DNA from: Campylobacter fetus subsp. testudinum 03-427
GTDB lineage: Bacteria; Campylobacterota; Campylobacteria; Campylobacterales; Campylobacteraceae
DNA: 64,000 nt
NCBI GenBank assembly: GCA_000495505.1
Contig: CP006833.1
Location: 1-64,000 of the forward strand
Direction: 5' to 3'
Shown: piece by piece, positions 50,694-59,223 of the stretch
Numbering within the stretch: the stretch's first letter is position 1
Layout of the letters: each line of letters starts with the position of its first letter
Notes under the pieces: generated by a model
Database searches by the model: none
What the model saw: the letters and a program-made list of their open reading frames with translations, nothing else
What the model was told of the DNA's origin: nothing
Program-made: the position numbers and the translations under genes

Positions 50694-51031
50694 AGATGTT
50701 ATACAGCAAAATTCATAGAGCTACGGTAACTGACGCAAATTTAAATTACGTAGGCTCGATCACGATAGATGAAAAGCTTATGAAGGCGGCAAATTTACTT
50801 GAGTTTCAAAAGGTTGAAATTTTAGATATAAATAACGGTGAGAGATTCCAAACATATGTTATAAAAGGCGATAAAAAAGGTGAAATTTGTCTAAACGGCG
50901 CAGCAGCTAGAAAAGTATGCATAGGCGATCTTGTGATAATAGTCGCTTACGCTTCAATGAAGCATAAAAAAGCAAAAAACTTCTCTCCTACAGTAGTTCA
51001 TGTAAATGAAAAAAACGAAATTAATGAATAA
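50684..51031 (+). CDS. panD: Aspartate 1-decarboxylase
   Basis: PanD makes beta-alanine for pantothenate and CoA. The 115-residue proenzyme self-cleaves between Gly24 and Ser25 (YVGSIT) to form its pyruvoyl group. [17 protein letters not shown] and the [20 protein letters not shown] segment are diagnostic. It starts within the end of murE. Confidence 0.96.
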   Translation: MQIEMLYSKIHRATVTDANLNYVGSITIDEKLMKAANLLEFQKVEILDINNGERFQTYVIKGDKKGEICLNGAAARKVCIGDLVIIVAYASMKHKKAKNFSPTVVHVNEKNEINE

Positions 51032-51477
51032 AACAGTATAGCATTTGATAAGTTTTTCAAATTAGATTTTAGATACAAAGTAGATTATAATTTTTACTTA
51101 ATCTTTATACTAAATGCTGCGTATCTAAAATAATAAATTTAATCTTAATTTGATATGTTAAAGTATTTTTGTATTTATAAAACTTTTAAATTTATATAGA
51201 TTAAAATAGATCTATTTTTTTAGAAAATAAAAAATTATAGTCATAAATAATTATTTAAAAATAAATATTTGAAATGATGATATTTATCATAATAATATAC
51301 ATAAAGCATAGGTTTTGTCGAATTATTTATATAAAAATAATAAATTACTATATCATTTTTATTAATTTATTCAGAGATAAGAATAGAATCATAATAAGTA
51401 TCAATTATGCAGATTAACATAGGATTAACAAAAAAGTGATATAACTCACCAAATTTAGTTACGAAAAGGATTTGTTT
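51032..51477. other. 446-bp AT-rich spacer between panD and the chemoreceptor
   Basis: No gene is visible. It holds an 11-bp inverted repeat, ATTTTAGATAC at 51066-51076 with GTATCTAAAAT at 51121-51131, around a 44-base T-rich loop. It also holds a shorter ATGATA-TT-TATCAT repeat near 51276-51289, related to the other ATGAT/ATCAT operators here. A TATAAC at about 51440 may be the chemoreceptor -10. No sigma-28 consensus was found. Confidence 0.4.
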
Positions 51478-53124
51478 ATGAATTATTTTGAGAATTTAAA
51501 AGTTTCAACAAAACTTTATCTGAGTTTTGCTATCGTTATTTTTCTTATGATAATAATCAGCTTAATCGGTATAAATAGAGTCGATTTTATCGATAAATCT
51601 CTATCTACTATGACAGATGTTAATTCACTCAAGCAAAGATACGGTATAAATTTTAGAGGCTCTGTTCATGATAGAGCTATAGCCATAAGAGATGTTATAT
51701 TAACAAATGAAAATGATGAATTAAAAACATTTTTAAATGATATAGCTAGACTTGAAAAATTCTATGATGATTCCAACGCTCCACTAAAACAGTTTATAAA
51801 ACAGAGTGGTTCGGTAACAAAAGTAGAGCTAGATATGATAAAAGATATCGATTATATCAATGAAACAACCGTTCCTTTATATAAAAAAGCTATTTTGTTA
51901 AAACAAGAAGGGAAATACGATGAAGCTCATGAGCTTCTTATGCATGAAATAGCCGGCAAATTTACTGCATGGTTAGCAGCTATTAATAAATTTATAGATT
52001 ATCAAGAAAATGCAAACAAAGAGCTTACTGATGTTATAAAAGCTGAAGCTTCGGGCTTTAAAGATATAATGATTATTTTAACTTTGATAGCCATTGTTAT
52101 AGCTTCTACTATAGGATTTTTGATACAAAGTGGTATAAAAAGACAGATTGGTGGTGAGCCAAAAGATGTTAATAACATCATTTCAGAAGTCGCTCGTGGA
52201 AATTTAAGTATAAAATCAGAAACTAAGTACGAAAATAGTATCTTAGCCCAATCTATCAAAATGCAAAATAAATTAAAAGAGATAGTTGAATCCATAAATC
52301 AAGCTTCATATCAAGTCGATGATGAGACTAAGACTTTGATTAAAGCGTTTAAGAATGTTAATATATCAGTTACGAAGCAAAATGAGATAGCGACAAATTC
52401 TACAAAAATAGTTCAATTAGCTAAGCAAAAAACAGAAAATGTTGCAAGTATGGCAAAAGATACCGAGCTAAACTCAAACAAAGCGACAAATTTATGTCAA
52501 AATGGTAAAAATTCATCTACAGAAGTTTCTGCTAAGATGAATGAGATCAGCGCAAATGTAACAGAACAAGTAAATCAAATCAAGCTTTTAAACAGTCACG
52601 CAAAAGACATTAGCGGCGCAGCTGAGCTTATATCAGAGATAACAGACCAAACAAATCTTTTAGCTCTAAATGCAGCCATAGAAGCAGCTCGCGCAGGAGA
52701 AGCCGGACGTGGATTTGCCGTGGTTGCTGATGAGATAAGAAAGCTAGCTGAGAAGACAGGAACTGCAACAAACGAGATAACAAACACCATCAAAATCATA
52801 CAAGAGCAAACTGAAGTAGCAGTTAGTATTATCGAGCAAGGAGTTCCAAAAGTCGAGGACGGATACAAGCTTTCAAATGAAGTAGCAGAGTTGTTAAATG
52901 AAATTTACAACCAGGCTATAGATTCGTCAAACAAAGCCGCAGAAGTAGTAAATGTAGCTGAAAATCAAGTAGAATCTATGGTTTTACTTGCTACAAATAT
53001 AGAGGATATATCAAAAGTTGCGCATGATACCCAAAACGATATGAACCAAAATCAAGAAAAACTTAAAGAGTTAGAAGCGATATCTAGAAAACTAAATGAA
53101 TTAATAGGATTTTTCAAGATTTGA
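51478..53124 (+). CDS. Methyl-accepting chemotaxis protein
   Basis: The 548-residue receptor has a membrane helix (about 12-34), a periplasmic four-helix-bundle sensor (about 35-190) with a conserved DRAIAIRD segment, and a second helix (about 195-215). A short HAMP-like region and a signalling domain follow, with the hairpin tip [22 protein letters not shown] and [15 protein letters not shown]. The ligand is unknown. ATG 51478 has an AAGGA site; an upstream TTG lacks one. It stands alone. Confidence 0.93.
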   Translation: MNYFENLKVSTKLYLSFAIVIFLMIIISLIGINRVDFIDKSLSTMTDVNSLKQRYGINFRGSVHDRAIAIRDVILTNENDELKTFLNDIARLEKFYDDSNAPLKQFIKQSGSVTKVELDMIKDIDYINETTVPLYKKAILLKQEGKYDEAHELLMHEIAGKFTAWLAAINKFIDYQENANKELTDVIKAEASGFKDIMIILTLIAIVIASTIGFLIQSGIKRQIGGEPKDVNNIISEVARGNLSIKSETKYENSILAQSIKMQNKLKEIVESINQASYQVDDETKTLIKAFKNVNISVTKQNEIATNSTKIVQLAKQKTENVASMAKDTELNSNKATNLCQNGKNSSTEVSAKMNEISANVTEQVNQIKLLNSHAKDISGAAELISEITDQTNLLALNAAIEAARAGEAGRGFAVVADEIRKLAEKTGTATNEITNTIKIIQEQTEVAVSIIEQGVPKVEDGYKLSNEVAELLNEIYNQAIDSSNKAAEVVNVAENQVESMVLLATNIEDISKVAHDTQNDMNQNQEKLKELEAISRKLNELIGFFKI

Positions 53125-53189
53125 TAAGTATGTAAAAAGCTAAATTTAATACCCGTTTTGTTATAATTAATCAAAACTAAAGGTAGTTT

Positions 53190-53501
53190 ATGTTTAAAGA
53201 TTTTGATTTTTCTAAAATGGGTGAAATGCTCTCAGAAGCTCAAAAAAAGGCTGCAGAGTTTGAAAGTGAGATTGCCGCTAAAGAGTTTGTGGCTAAAAGT
53301 GGCGGCGGTCTTATAAGTGTGAAAGCTAACGGTCGCTCCCAAATTTTAGACATAAGTATAGACGATACGCTTTTAGAAGACAAAGAGAGTCTTCAGATAC
53401 TGCTTATATCTGCTATAAATGATGCTATTAAGTTGTCTGAAGATGAGAAAAAGCGTACTGCTTCTGCTATGTTTGGCGGTCTTGGCGGATTTGGAGCGTA
53501 G
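53190..53501 (+). CDS. YbaB/EbfC-family nucleoid-associated protein
   Basis: The 103-residue DNA-binding dimer has an N-terminal helix (MGEMLSEAQKKAAEFESEIAA), a beta-rich core (GGGLISVKANGRSQILDISID) and a glycine-rich end. It may affect gene expression broadly. The order with the PDZ protein, ispA and tkt matches C. jejuni. A TATAAT-like box lies just upstream (TTATAATTAA near 53160). Confidence 0.9.
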   Translation: MFKDFDFSKMGEMLSEAQKKAAEFESEIAAKEFVAKSGGGLISVKANGRSQILDISIDDTLLEDKESLQILLISAINDAIKLSEDEKKRTASAMFGGLGGFGA

Positions 53502-53502
53502 A

Positions 53503-54579
53503 ATGAAAAAATTATGCTCATTTTTACTGCTATTTTTAGCTATTTTTGCTTACAGCGCACCTAGACCTACTCCTGAAGACGTAGATGCTATATATCAAAA
53601 AAACAAAGATTCTCAGTTTAACTATAAAGGCAATATCGCAATTGCATTAAATGCTAATCTTGCTGCTGTTATCTATGATAAAAATAGTAAATTAGATAGC
53701 AAGGATTACATCAAATTTGATCCGTATTTAGGACTTTATCTTATCAAATCCCAAAATACTTTAAGAGCTTCATTTATGATAGATGAGCTAGATAGTAAAG
53801 AAGATATGTGGGTAATGATTTTGGATAAAAACGCTACTGAAATGGGACATATAAAGAGTTTTGCAAAAGATATAGGCGAACTAGACGAGCTTAGTTATAG
53901 TGCTAATAAAGCTGGACTTTTAGTTTGTGATTGTGGTAGTATGGTTGGTATAGGTGTTGGTGGAAATAAATTTATAGGAAATAGATACATAAAACACTTT
54001 ATGAAGTATAACGATGTATATTATGGTGATATAGGCGTGACTTTTAGTGATGATAACGGAACTATAACAGTAAAAAGCTCAAATCCTTTTGGAGCCGGAA
54101 AAGAGCTTTTAGCAGGAGATACTATAGTATCTGTAAATTCAAAAGTACCAAATAATCTAAGAGAGATAAACGAGATGATTTTGTTCTCTCCAAAAGATGC
54201 GGTTTTGAAATTTGATATCAACAGAGATGGTAAAAATCAGTCTTATAGTATCAAGATGTCAAATTTGCCAAATAAAATTATGAATTCTTCTGATGATAAT
54301 AAAACATCTTCTCTTAAAGCCAAAAAACCTGTAAAAAAGCGTACTTTTTTAAGTCAGTACGGTATAACTTTAAATCCAAATTTAACTATAAAAAGCGTAG
54401 CTCGAAACTCAAAAGCGTATAAAGCCGGTTTTAGAAGTGGAGATAAAATAATGCAGATAGATAAAAAACAGCTAAATTCCTCAGCCGATATAGAAAAAAT
54501 TATGTCTGCAAAAAATGGTACGTTCTATTACCTAATTTCGCGTGATGATTTCCAGTTTTTTGTGAAAGTTTATAGATGA
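53503..54579 (+). CDS. Periplasmic PDZ-domain protein
   Basis: The 358-residue protein has a signal peptide (about 1-17, ending AYSAPR), a beta-rich N-terminal domain with a CDCGSMVGIGVGG loop (about 135-155) and two PDZ-like domains. The first is near 175-255 and the second near 275-355 (SVARNSKAYKAGFRSGDKIMQID). No protease residues are seen, so it is likely an adaptor or envelope factor. ATG 53503 is used; the longer frame from 53419 overlaps ybaB. Confidence 0.8.
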   Translation: MKKLCSFLLLFLAIFAYSAPRPTPEDVDAIYQKNKDSQFNYKGNIAIALNANLAAVIYDKNSKLDSKDYIKFDPYLGLYLIKSQNTLRASFMIDELDSKEDMWVMILDKNATEMGHIKSFAKDIGELDELSYSANKAGLLVCDCGSMVGIGVGGNKFIGNRYIKHFMKYNDVYYGDIGVTFSDDNGTITVKSSNPFGAGKELLAGDTIVSVNSKVPNNLREINEMILFSPKDAVLKFDINRDGKNQSYSIKMSNLPNKIMNSSDDNKTSSLKAKKPVKKRTFLSQYGITLNPNLTIKSVARNSKAYKAGFRSGDKIMQIDKKQLNSSADIEKIMSAKNGTFYYLISRDDFQFFVKVYR

Positions 54580-55409
54580 GCTTTGAAGAGTTTTTTGAGT
54601 TAAATTTACCAAAAGTAGATAGTTTTCACCCTCATTTTAATGACTCTCTTGCTTGGGTTTTAAAAGCCGGCGGAAAGCATTTTAGAGCTAAACTTCTTTT
54701 AGGAGTCGTAGATGCTTTAAAACCTGAGCTTAAGAGTGCATCTTACCCTGCTGCAGCTGCAGTAGAAATGCTTCATACGTACTCTCTTATCCATGATGAT
54801 CTTCCTTGTATGGATAATGCAGATCTCAGAAGAGGCGTTGCAACTTTGCATGTTAAGTACGATGAAGTAAGTGCGGTATTGGCTGGAGATGCTCTAAATA
54901 CTCATGCTTTTTATATGCTTAGCTCATCAAATCTTCCAGCTGAAGTGATAGTAAAATGCGTTCAAGCATTAGCTGCAAATGGCGGTATATACGGTATGGT
55001 AATAGGTCAAGCCATAGACTGCTACTTTGAAAATAAGCATTTAAATTTAGATGAACTCAAATTTTTACATCTACATAAAACTGGTGCTTTGATCGCAGCT
55101 AGTATGAAAATGGGTGCTATAATAGCAGCTCAGAGTGACAAACAATGCGAAAAAATTTATGATATAGGGTTAAAGCTCGGACTTGCGTTTCAAATTCACG
55201 ACGATATAATAGACGTTACTAGCGACGAGATAAAAGCTGGTAAAACGGTAAATAATGATCTACTTAAAAACTCTTTTACAAATTTACTTGGCGTTAGCGG
55301 CGCTATAAATGCTAGAGATGAGATAGAAAATGAGATTTTATATGAGCTTGATGGCTCACCGCTTAAAACTTTGATTTTAAATTTAATAAATAAATATCTA
55401 AAAGGATAG
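54576..55409 (+). CDS. ispA: Polyprenyl (geranyl/farnesyl) diphosphate synthase
   Basis: The enzyme joins isoprenoid C5 units for quinone and undecaprenyl synthesis. The 277 residues contain the first Asp-rich motif HDDLPCMDNADLRRG and the second FQIHDDIIDVT, with GKHFRAKLLL before them. It overlaps the PDZ gene by four bases and is followed by tkt after four. Confidence 0.93.
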   Translation: MSFEEFFELNLPKVDSFHPHFNDSLAWVLKAGGKHFRAKLLLGVVDALKPELKSASYPAAAAVEMLHTYSLIHDDLPCMDNADLRRGVATLHVKYDEVSAVLAGDALNTHAFYMLSSSNLPAEVIVKCVQALAANGGIYGMVIGQAIDCYFENKHLNLDELKFLHLHKTGALIAASMKMGAIIAAQSDKQCEKIYDIGLKLGLAFQIHDDIIDVTSDEIKAGKTVNNDLLKNSFTNLLGVSGAINARDEIENEILYELDGSPLKTLILNLINKYLKG

Positions 55410-55413
55410 TTAA

Positions 55414-57315
55414 ATGTTTAAGAAACAAGCCGATACAATAAGGTTTTTATGTGCTGATATGGTTCAAAAAGCAAACTCCGGACATCCAGGCGCTCCTATG
55501 GGTTTGGCTGATATAATGAGTGTTTTGGTAAATCATATAAAGCATAATCCTAAAAATCCAACATGGTTAAATAGAGATAGATTAGTATTTAGCGGCGGTC
55601 ATGCAAGCAGTTTGGTGTATAGCTATTTATATCTTTGTGGTTATGACGTGAGCTTAGATGATTTGAAACAATTTAGACAACTTCACTCTAAAACTCCCGG
55701 ACATCCTGAGATAGAAACTCCAGGAGTAGAGATAGCAACAGGTCCATTAGGACAAGGAGTTGCAAATGCTGTAGGTTTTGCTATGGCGGCAAAAAGTGCT
55801 TCAAATTTACTCGGAAATGAGATTATAAATCATAAAGTATATTGTCTATGTGGCGATGGAGATCTAGAAGAGGGTATCAGCTATGAAGCGTGTGCTTTAG
55901 CCGGAAAACACTCTTTAGATAATCTAGTTATCATATATGATAGTAATAACATAACTATAGAGGGCGATACTAGTATAGCGTGGTGCGAAGATGTAAAAGT
56001 ACGTTTTGAAGCGGCTGGATTTGAGGTTGCTAGGATAGATGGGCATAATTATGATGAGATTGAGTTTGCGCTTTGCGAAGCAGATACGAAAGAAAAACCT
56101 TATCTTATTATCGCAAGTACGAAGATCGCTAAAGGTGCAGGGGATTTAGAAGGCAGTCACCATGCTCACGGTGCTCCGCTTGGCGAAGAGATTATAAAAC
56201 AAGCTAAAATAGAAGCCGGATTTGATCCTCAAAAACAGTTTTTTGTAGATGATGATGTACTTTTTAAATTTAGAAGCGCTGTGGAGTTAGGAGACCTTGC
56301 AAATGCACAGTGGGACAAGCTAGTTAGCGAACTTCCAAGTGAGAAAAAAGAGCTTTTAAACACTCTTTTAAATCCTGATTTTTCTAAAATTAATTTTCCA
56401 AATTTAAAAGGTGAAAAATTAGCTACTAGAGATAGTAATGGTAAGATTTTAAATGCTTTAGCTGCCGCGCTTCCTGGATTTATCGGTGGTAGTGCAGATC
56501 TTGCACCTAGTAATAAAACAGAGCTTAAAGGTTTTGGAGACTTTCCAAATGGTAAAAATATGCACTTTGGTATAAGAGAACACGCTATGGGAGCTATATG
56601 CAATGCTTACGCGCGTTATGGACTATTTCTACCGTTTTCAGCAACGTTTTTTATATTTAGTGATTACTTAAAAGCAAGTGCTAGAATAGCCGCTTTAATG
56701 GGTATAAAACATTTTTTTGTCTGGACGCATGATAGTATAGGAGTAGGCGAAGATGGACCTACACATGAGCCGATCGAGCAGCTTTCTACATTTAGAGCAA
56801 TGCCGAATTTCTACTCATTCCGTCCGGCTGATGGTAATGAAAATGTGGAATGTTGGAAAACTGCATTAAATTTAAATGCGCCGTCTGCATTTGTATGTTC
56901 TCGCCAAGCTCTACCTCCTTTAGATGAGCCTAAATTTGGAGATGTAAAAAACGGTGCTTATCTATTAAAACAAGCTTCAAATCCGAAAATAACTCTAGTT
57001 GCTAGTGGAAGTGAAGTAGGACTTTGTTTGGAAGCTGCAGGTATCTTAGATAGTGAGGGCATAGAAACAAACGTTGTATCTGCTCCTTGTTTTGATCTGC
57101 TTTTGGAGCAAGACAAGGATTATGTAAATACGATTTTTAATCCATCTACAAAAGTTTTAGCAGTAGAAGCAGCAAGCGCTCTTGAATGGTATAAATACGC
57201 TGATGATGTTTTAGGAATGCGTACTTTTGGTGCTAGCGCCCCTGCTAATGAACTTTTTAAATATTTTGGTTTTACTGCTGCAAATGTAGCTAGCAGAGCT
57301 AAAAATCTACTTTAA
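55414..57315 (+). CDS. tkt: Transketolase
   Basis: The thiamine diphosphate enzyme of the non-oxidative pentose phosphate pathway moves two-carbon units. The 633-residue protein carries NSGHPGAPMGLAD, the TPP motif GDGDLEEGISYE and the pyrimidine-domain GVGEDGPTHEPIEQL. A terminator follows. Confidence 0.96.
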   Translation: MFKKQADTIRFLCADMVQKANSGHPGAPMGLADIMSVLVNHIKHNPKNPTWLNRDRLVFSGGHASSLVYSYLYLCGYDVSLDDLKQFRQLHSKTPGHPEIETPGVEIATGPLGQGVANAVGFAMAAKSASNLLGNEIINHKVYCLCGDGDLEEGISYEACALAGKHSLDNLVIIYDSNNITIEGDTSIAWCEDVKVRFEAAGFEVARIDGHNYDEIEFALCEADTKEKPYLIIASTKIAKGAGDLEGSHHAHGAPLGEEIIKQAKIEAGFDPQKQFFVDDDVLFKFRSAVELGDLANAQWDKLVSELPSEKKELLNTLLNPDFSKINFPNLKGEKLATRDSNGKILNALAAALPGFIGGSADLAPSNKTELKGFGDFPNGKNMHFGIREHAMGAICNAYARYGLFLPFSATFFIFSDYLKASARIAALMGIKHFFVWTHDSIGVGEDGPTHEPIEQLSTFRAMPNFYSFRPADGNENVECWKTALNLNAPSAFVCSRQALPPLDEPKFGDVKNGAYLLKQASNPKITLVASGSEVGLCLEAAGILDSEGIETNVVSAPCFDLLLEQDKDYVNTIFNPSTKVLAVEAASALEWYKYADDVLGMRTFGASAPANELFKYFGFTAANVASRAKNLL

Positions 57316-57321
57316 ATTTAA

Positions 57322-57344
57322 AAAAGAGGATCAGTATCCTCTTT
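57322..57344 (+). terminator. Terminator of tkt
   Basis: AAAAGAGGAT-CAG-TATCCTCTTT forms a stem of about 9 bp, followed by T-rich sequence. Confidence 0.75.
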
Positions 57345-57465
57345 TGTTACCTTTTTACTCAAAATTATATTAATTATCAAAAATATAAGCTCTTTATCCG
57401 GTGAAAAAATAAACCATTTGCTAAAAGTAGTGTATGATAATATAAATTCATATAAAGGAAATATC

Positions 57466-58914
57466 ATGCGCAGTTACGAAATGTATATAGACGGTGCTTT
57501 TGTTCCAAACAGAAGTTCTAAAACCATAGAGGTTTTAAATCCAGCTACAAAAAAAGTTATTTCGACTATTCCGGATGCTGATATATCGCAAGTAGAAGAG
57601 GCGATCAGCAGTAGTAAAAAAGCTCAAAAATCTTGGGAAGCACTTGCAGCGATTGAACGTGCAAACTATTTAAGAAAAATAGCAAACGAGATAAGAGAGA
57701 ATTCAGAGATGTTGGCTCAGACTATTACCGAAGAGCAAGGTAAAATCATATCTTTGGCTAGAGTTGAGGTAAATTTTACAGCTGATTATCTTGATTATAT
57801 GGCTGAGTGGGCTAGAAGATATGAAGGTGAGATTATACAAAGTGATCGCGCAAATGAAAATATATTTATATTCAAACAAGCAATCGGAGTTACAAGCGGT
57901 ATTTTACCTTGGAATTTTCCGTTTTTCTTAATCGCTAGAAAGCTAGCTCCTGCTCTTGTTACTGGAAATACTATTGTTGTCAAAGCTAGTGTCGAAACGC
58001 CAAATAATGCGTTTGAATTTGCTAAACTCGCGCATAAAGCAGGTCTTCCAAAAGGAGTGTTTAATCTAGTAAGCGGACGCGGAAGCACGGTTGGAAATTT
58101 ACTAGCAAGTCACAAAGATATAGGTTTAGTAAGTTTTACTGGTAGCGTGGAAACAGGAGCTAAGATTATGGAAGCTGCTAGTAAAAATATCATAAAAGTA
58201 AATTTAGAATTAGGCGGAAAAGCTCCTGCTATTGTTTGTAGAGATGCGGATATAGACGCGGCTGTAAATTATATAAAGAACTCACGTATTATAAATACCG
58301 GTCAAGTTTGTAACTGTGCTGAGAGAGTTTATGTGCAAAAAGATATTATAAAAACCTTTACAGATAAAATGGTAGAGGCTATGAAACATGTAAAATACGG
58401 CACTCCTACTGATGAAAAAGTCGATATGGGTCCTCTTGTAAGCGAAGCTGGATTAAACTCAGTAAATGCTATGGTAGAACGTGCGAAAAATAGCGGTGCT
58501 AAGATCTTAACAGGAGGTCATATATCTACAAATCAAGACGGTTACTACTATGAGCCTACAGTTATCACTGATATTGATCAAAAAAGCGAACTTATCCAAA
58601 GTGAGATATTTGGTCCTGTACTTCCTATAGTTGCGTTTGATAGTATCGATAATGCTATAGAGATGGCAAATGATAGCGATTATGGTCTAACTTCAAGTAT
58701 TTATACTCAAAATATAGATATAGCGATGAGAGCATGCCGTGAGATTAAATTTGGAGAAACATATATCAATCGTGAAAATTTTGAAGCTATGCAAGGATTT
58801 CACGCAGGTTTTAGAAAAAGCGGTATAGGCGGAGCTGATGGAAAACATGGGCTTGAAGAGTATCTAGCTACTCACGTTGTGTATTTGCAATACAACAAAG
58901 ACGCTAATTTTTAA
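57466..58914 (+). CDS. NAD(P)-dependent aldehyde dehydrogenase (lactaldehyde dehydrogenase-like)
   Basis: The 482-residue enzyme has the cofactor site GILPWNFPFFL, the Glu motif NLELGGKAPAIV and the catalytic Cys region NTGQVCNCAERV. The overall pattern is closest to AldA-type lactaldehyde/glycolaldehyde dehydrogenases, though succinate semialdehyde is not excluded. Start ATG 57466 has an AAAGGA site; the frame from 57418 starts within the promoter region. It is a single-gene unit. Confidence 0.85.
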   Translation: MRSYEMYIDGAFVPNRSSKTIEVLNPATKKVISTIPDADISQVEEAISSSKKAQKSWEALAAIERANYLRKIANEIRENSEMLAQTITEEQGKIISLARVEVNFTADYLDYMAEWARRYEGEIIQSDRANENIFIFKQAIGVTSGILPWNFPFFLIARKLAPALVTGNTIVVKASVETPNNAFEFAKLAHKAGLPKGVFNLVSGRGSTVGNLLASHKDIGLVSFTGSVETGAKIMEAASKNIIKVNLELGGKAPAIVCRDADIDAAVNYIKNSRIINTGQVCNCAERVYVQKDIIKTFTDKMVEAMKHVKYGTPTDEKVDMGPLVSEAGLNSVNAMVERAKNSGAKILTGGHISTNQDGYYYEPTVITDIDQKSELIQSEIFGPVLPIVAFDSIDNAIEMANDSDYGLTSSIYTQNIDIAMRACREIKFGETYINRENFEAMQGFHAGFRKSGIGGADGKHGLEEYLATHVVYLQYNKDANF

Positions 58915-58954
58915 CTTATAAAATTAAATTTAATTATCTAAATTTAAATAATTA

Positions 58955-58975
58955 TAGCCAGAAACTATCTGGCTA
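58955..58975. terminator. Bidirectional terminator between the aldehyde dehydrogenase and the cstA operon
   Basis: TAGCCAGA-AACTA-TCTGGCTA is a perfect 8-bp stem between two convergent transcripts. Read on the minus strand it is followed by an A/T-rich tract. Confidence 0.6.
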
Positions 58976-58978
58976 AAC

Positions 58979-59022
58979 TAAACTTATTTTGTACCGGCTT
59001 AAACTAAGCCATATTAAGTTTA
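58979..59022 (-). promoter_or_regulatory. SECIS-like stem-loop downstream of the UGA codon
   Basis: On the minus strand the base right after the TGA begins TAAACTTA (59022-59015), which pairs perfectly with TAAGTTTA (58986-58979). Inside lies a 6-bp stem GGCTTA/TAAGCC (59010-59005 with 59001-58996) with loop GTT. A two-tier hairpin directly behind a UGA is the layout of bacterial SECIS elements that SelB reads. Confidence 0.7.
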
Positions 59023-59223
59023 TCAGCATTTAACATTTTTAGCTTTGGCGTCTTGAGCTTCTCTGAAAAACTCAGCCCTAGAAAGAGGTTTCTCTCCGGG
59101 GTGAGTTTTGTTAAAATGTTCTAGATATTTTTCATATCTTTGAAGCCCGATCAAAGGATACAAGGCTTCATCTAGTTTTTCATAAGCTTGCCAAATTTTT
59201 TTCAGTTTAGCAAGTAACGCCAT
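59020..59223 (-). CDS. YbdD-type CstA partner, KCU-star selenoprotein
   Basis: The 67-residue protein belongs to the small YbdD/YjiX family (RYEKYLEHFNKTHPGEKPLSRAEFFREAQDAK is its core) and accompanies CstA. E. coli YbdD ends in two cysteines. Here the frame reads Lys-Cys-TGA-TAA, so selenocysteine at position 67 takes the place of the last Cys. A stem-loop follows directly. A standard reading would stop at the TGA (59023) and lose it. ATG 59223 is chosen; it overlaps the cstA end by 17 bases, so the pair is coupled. Confidence 0.85.
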
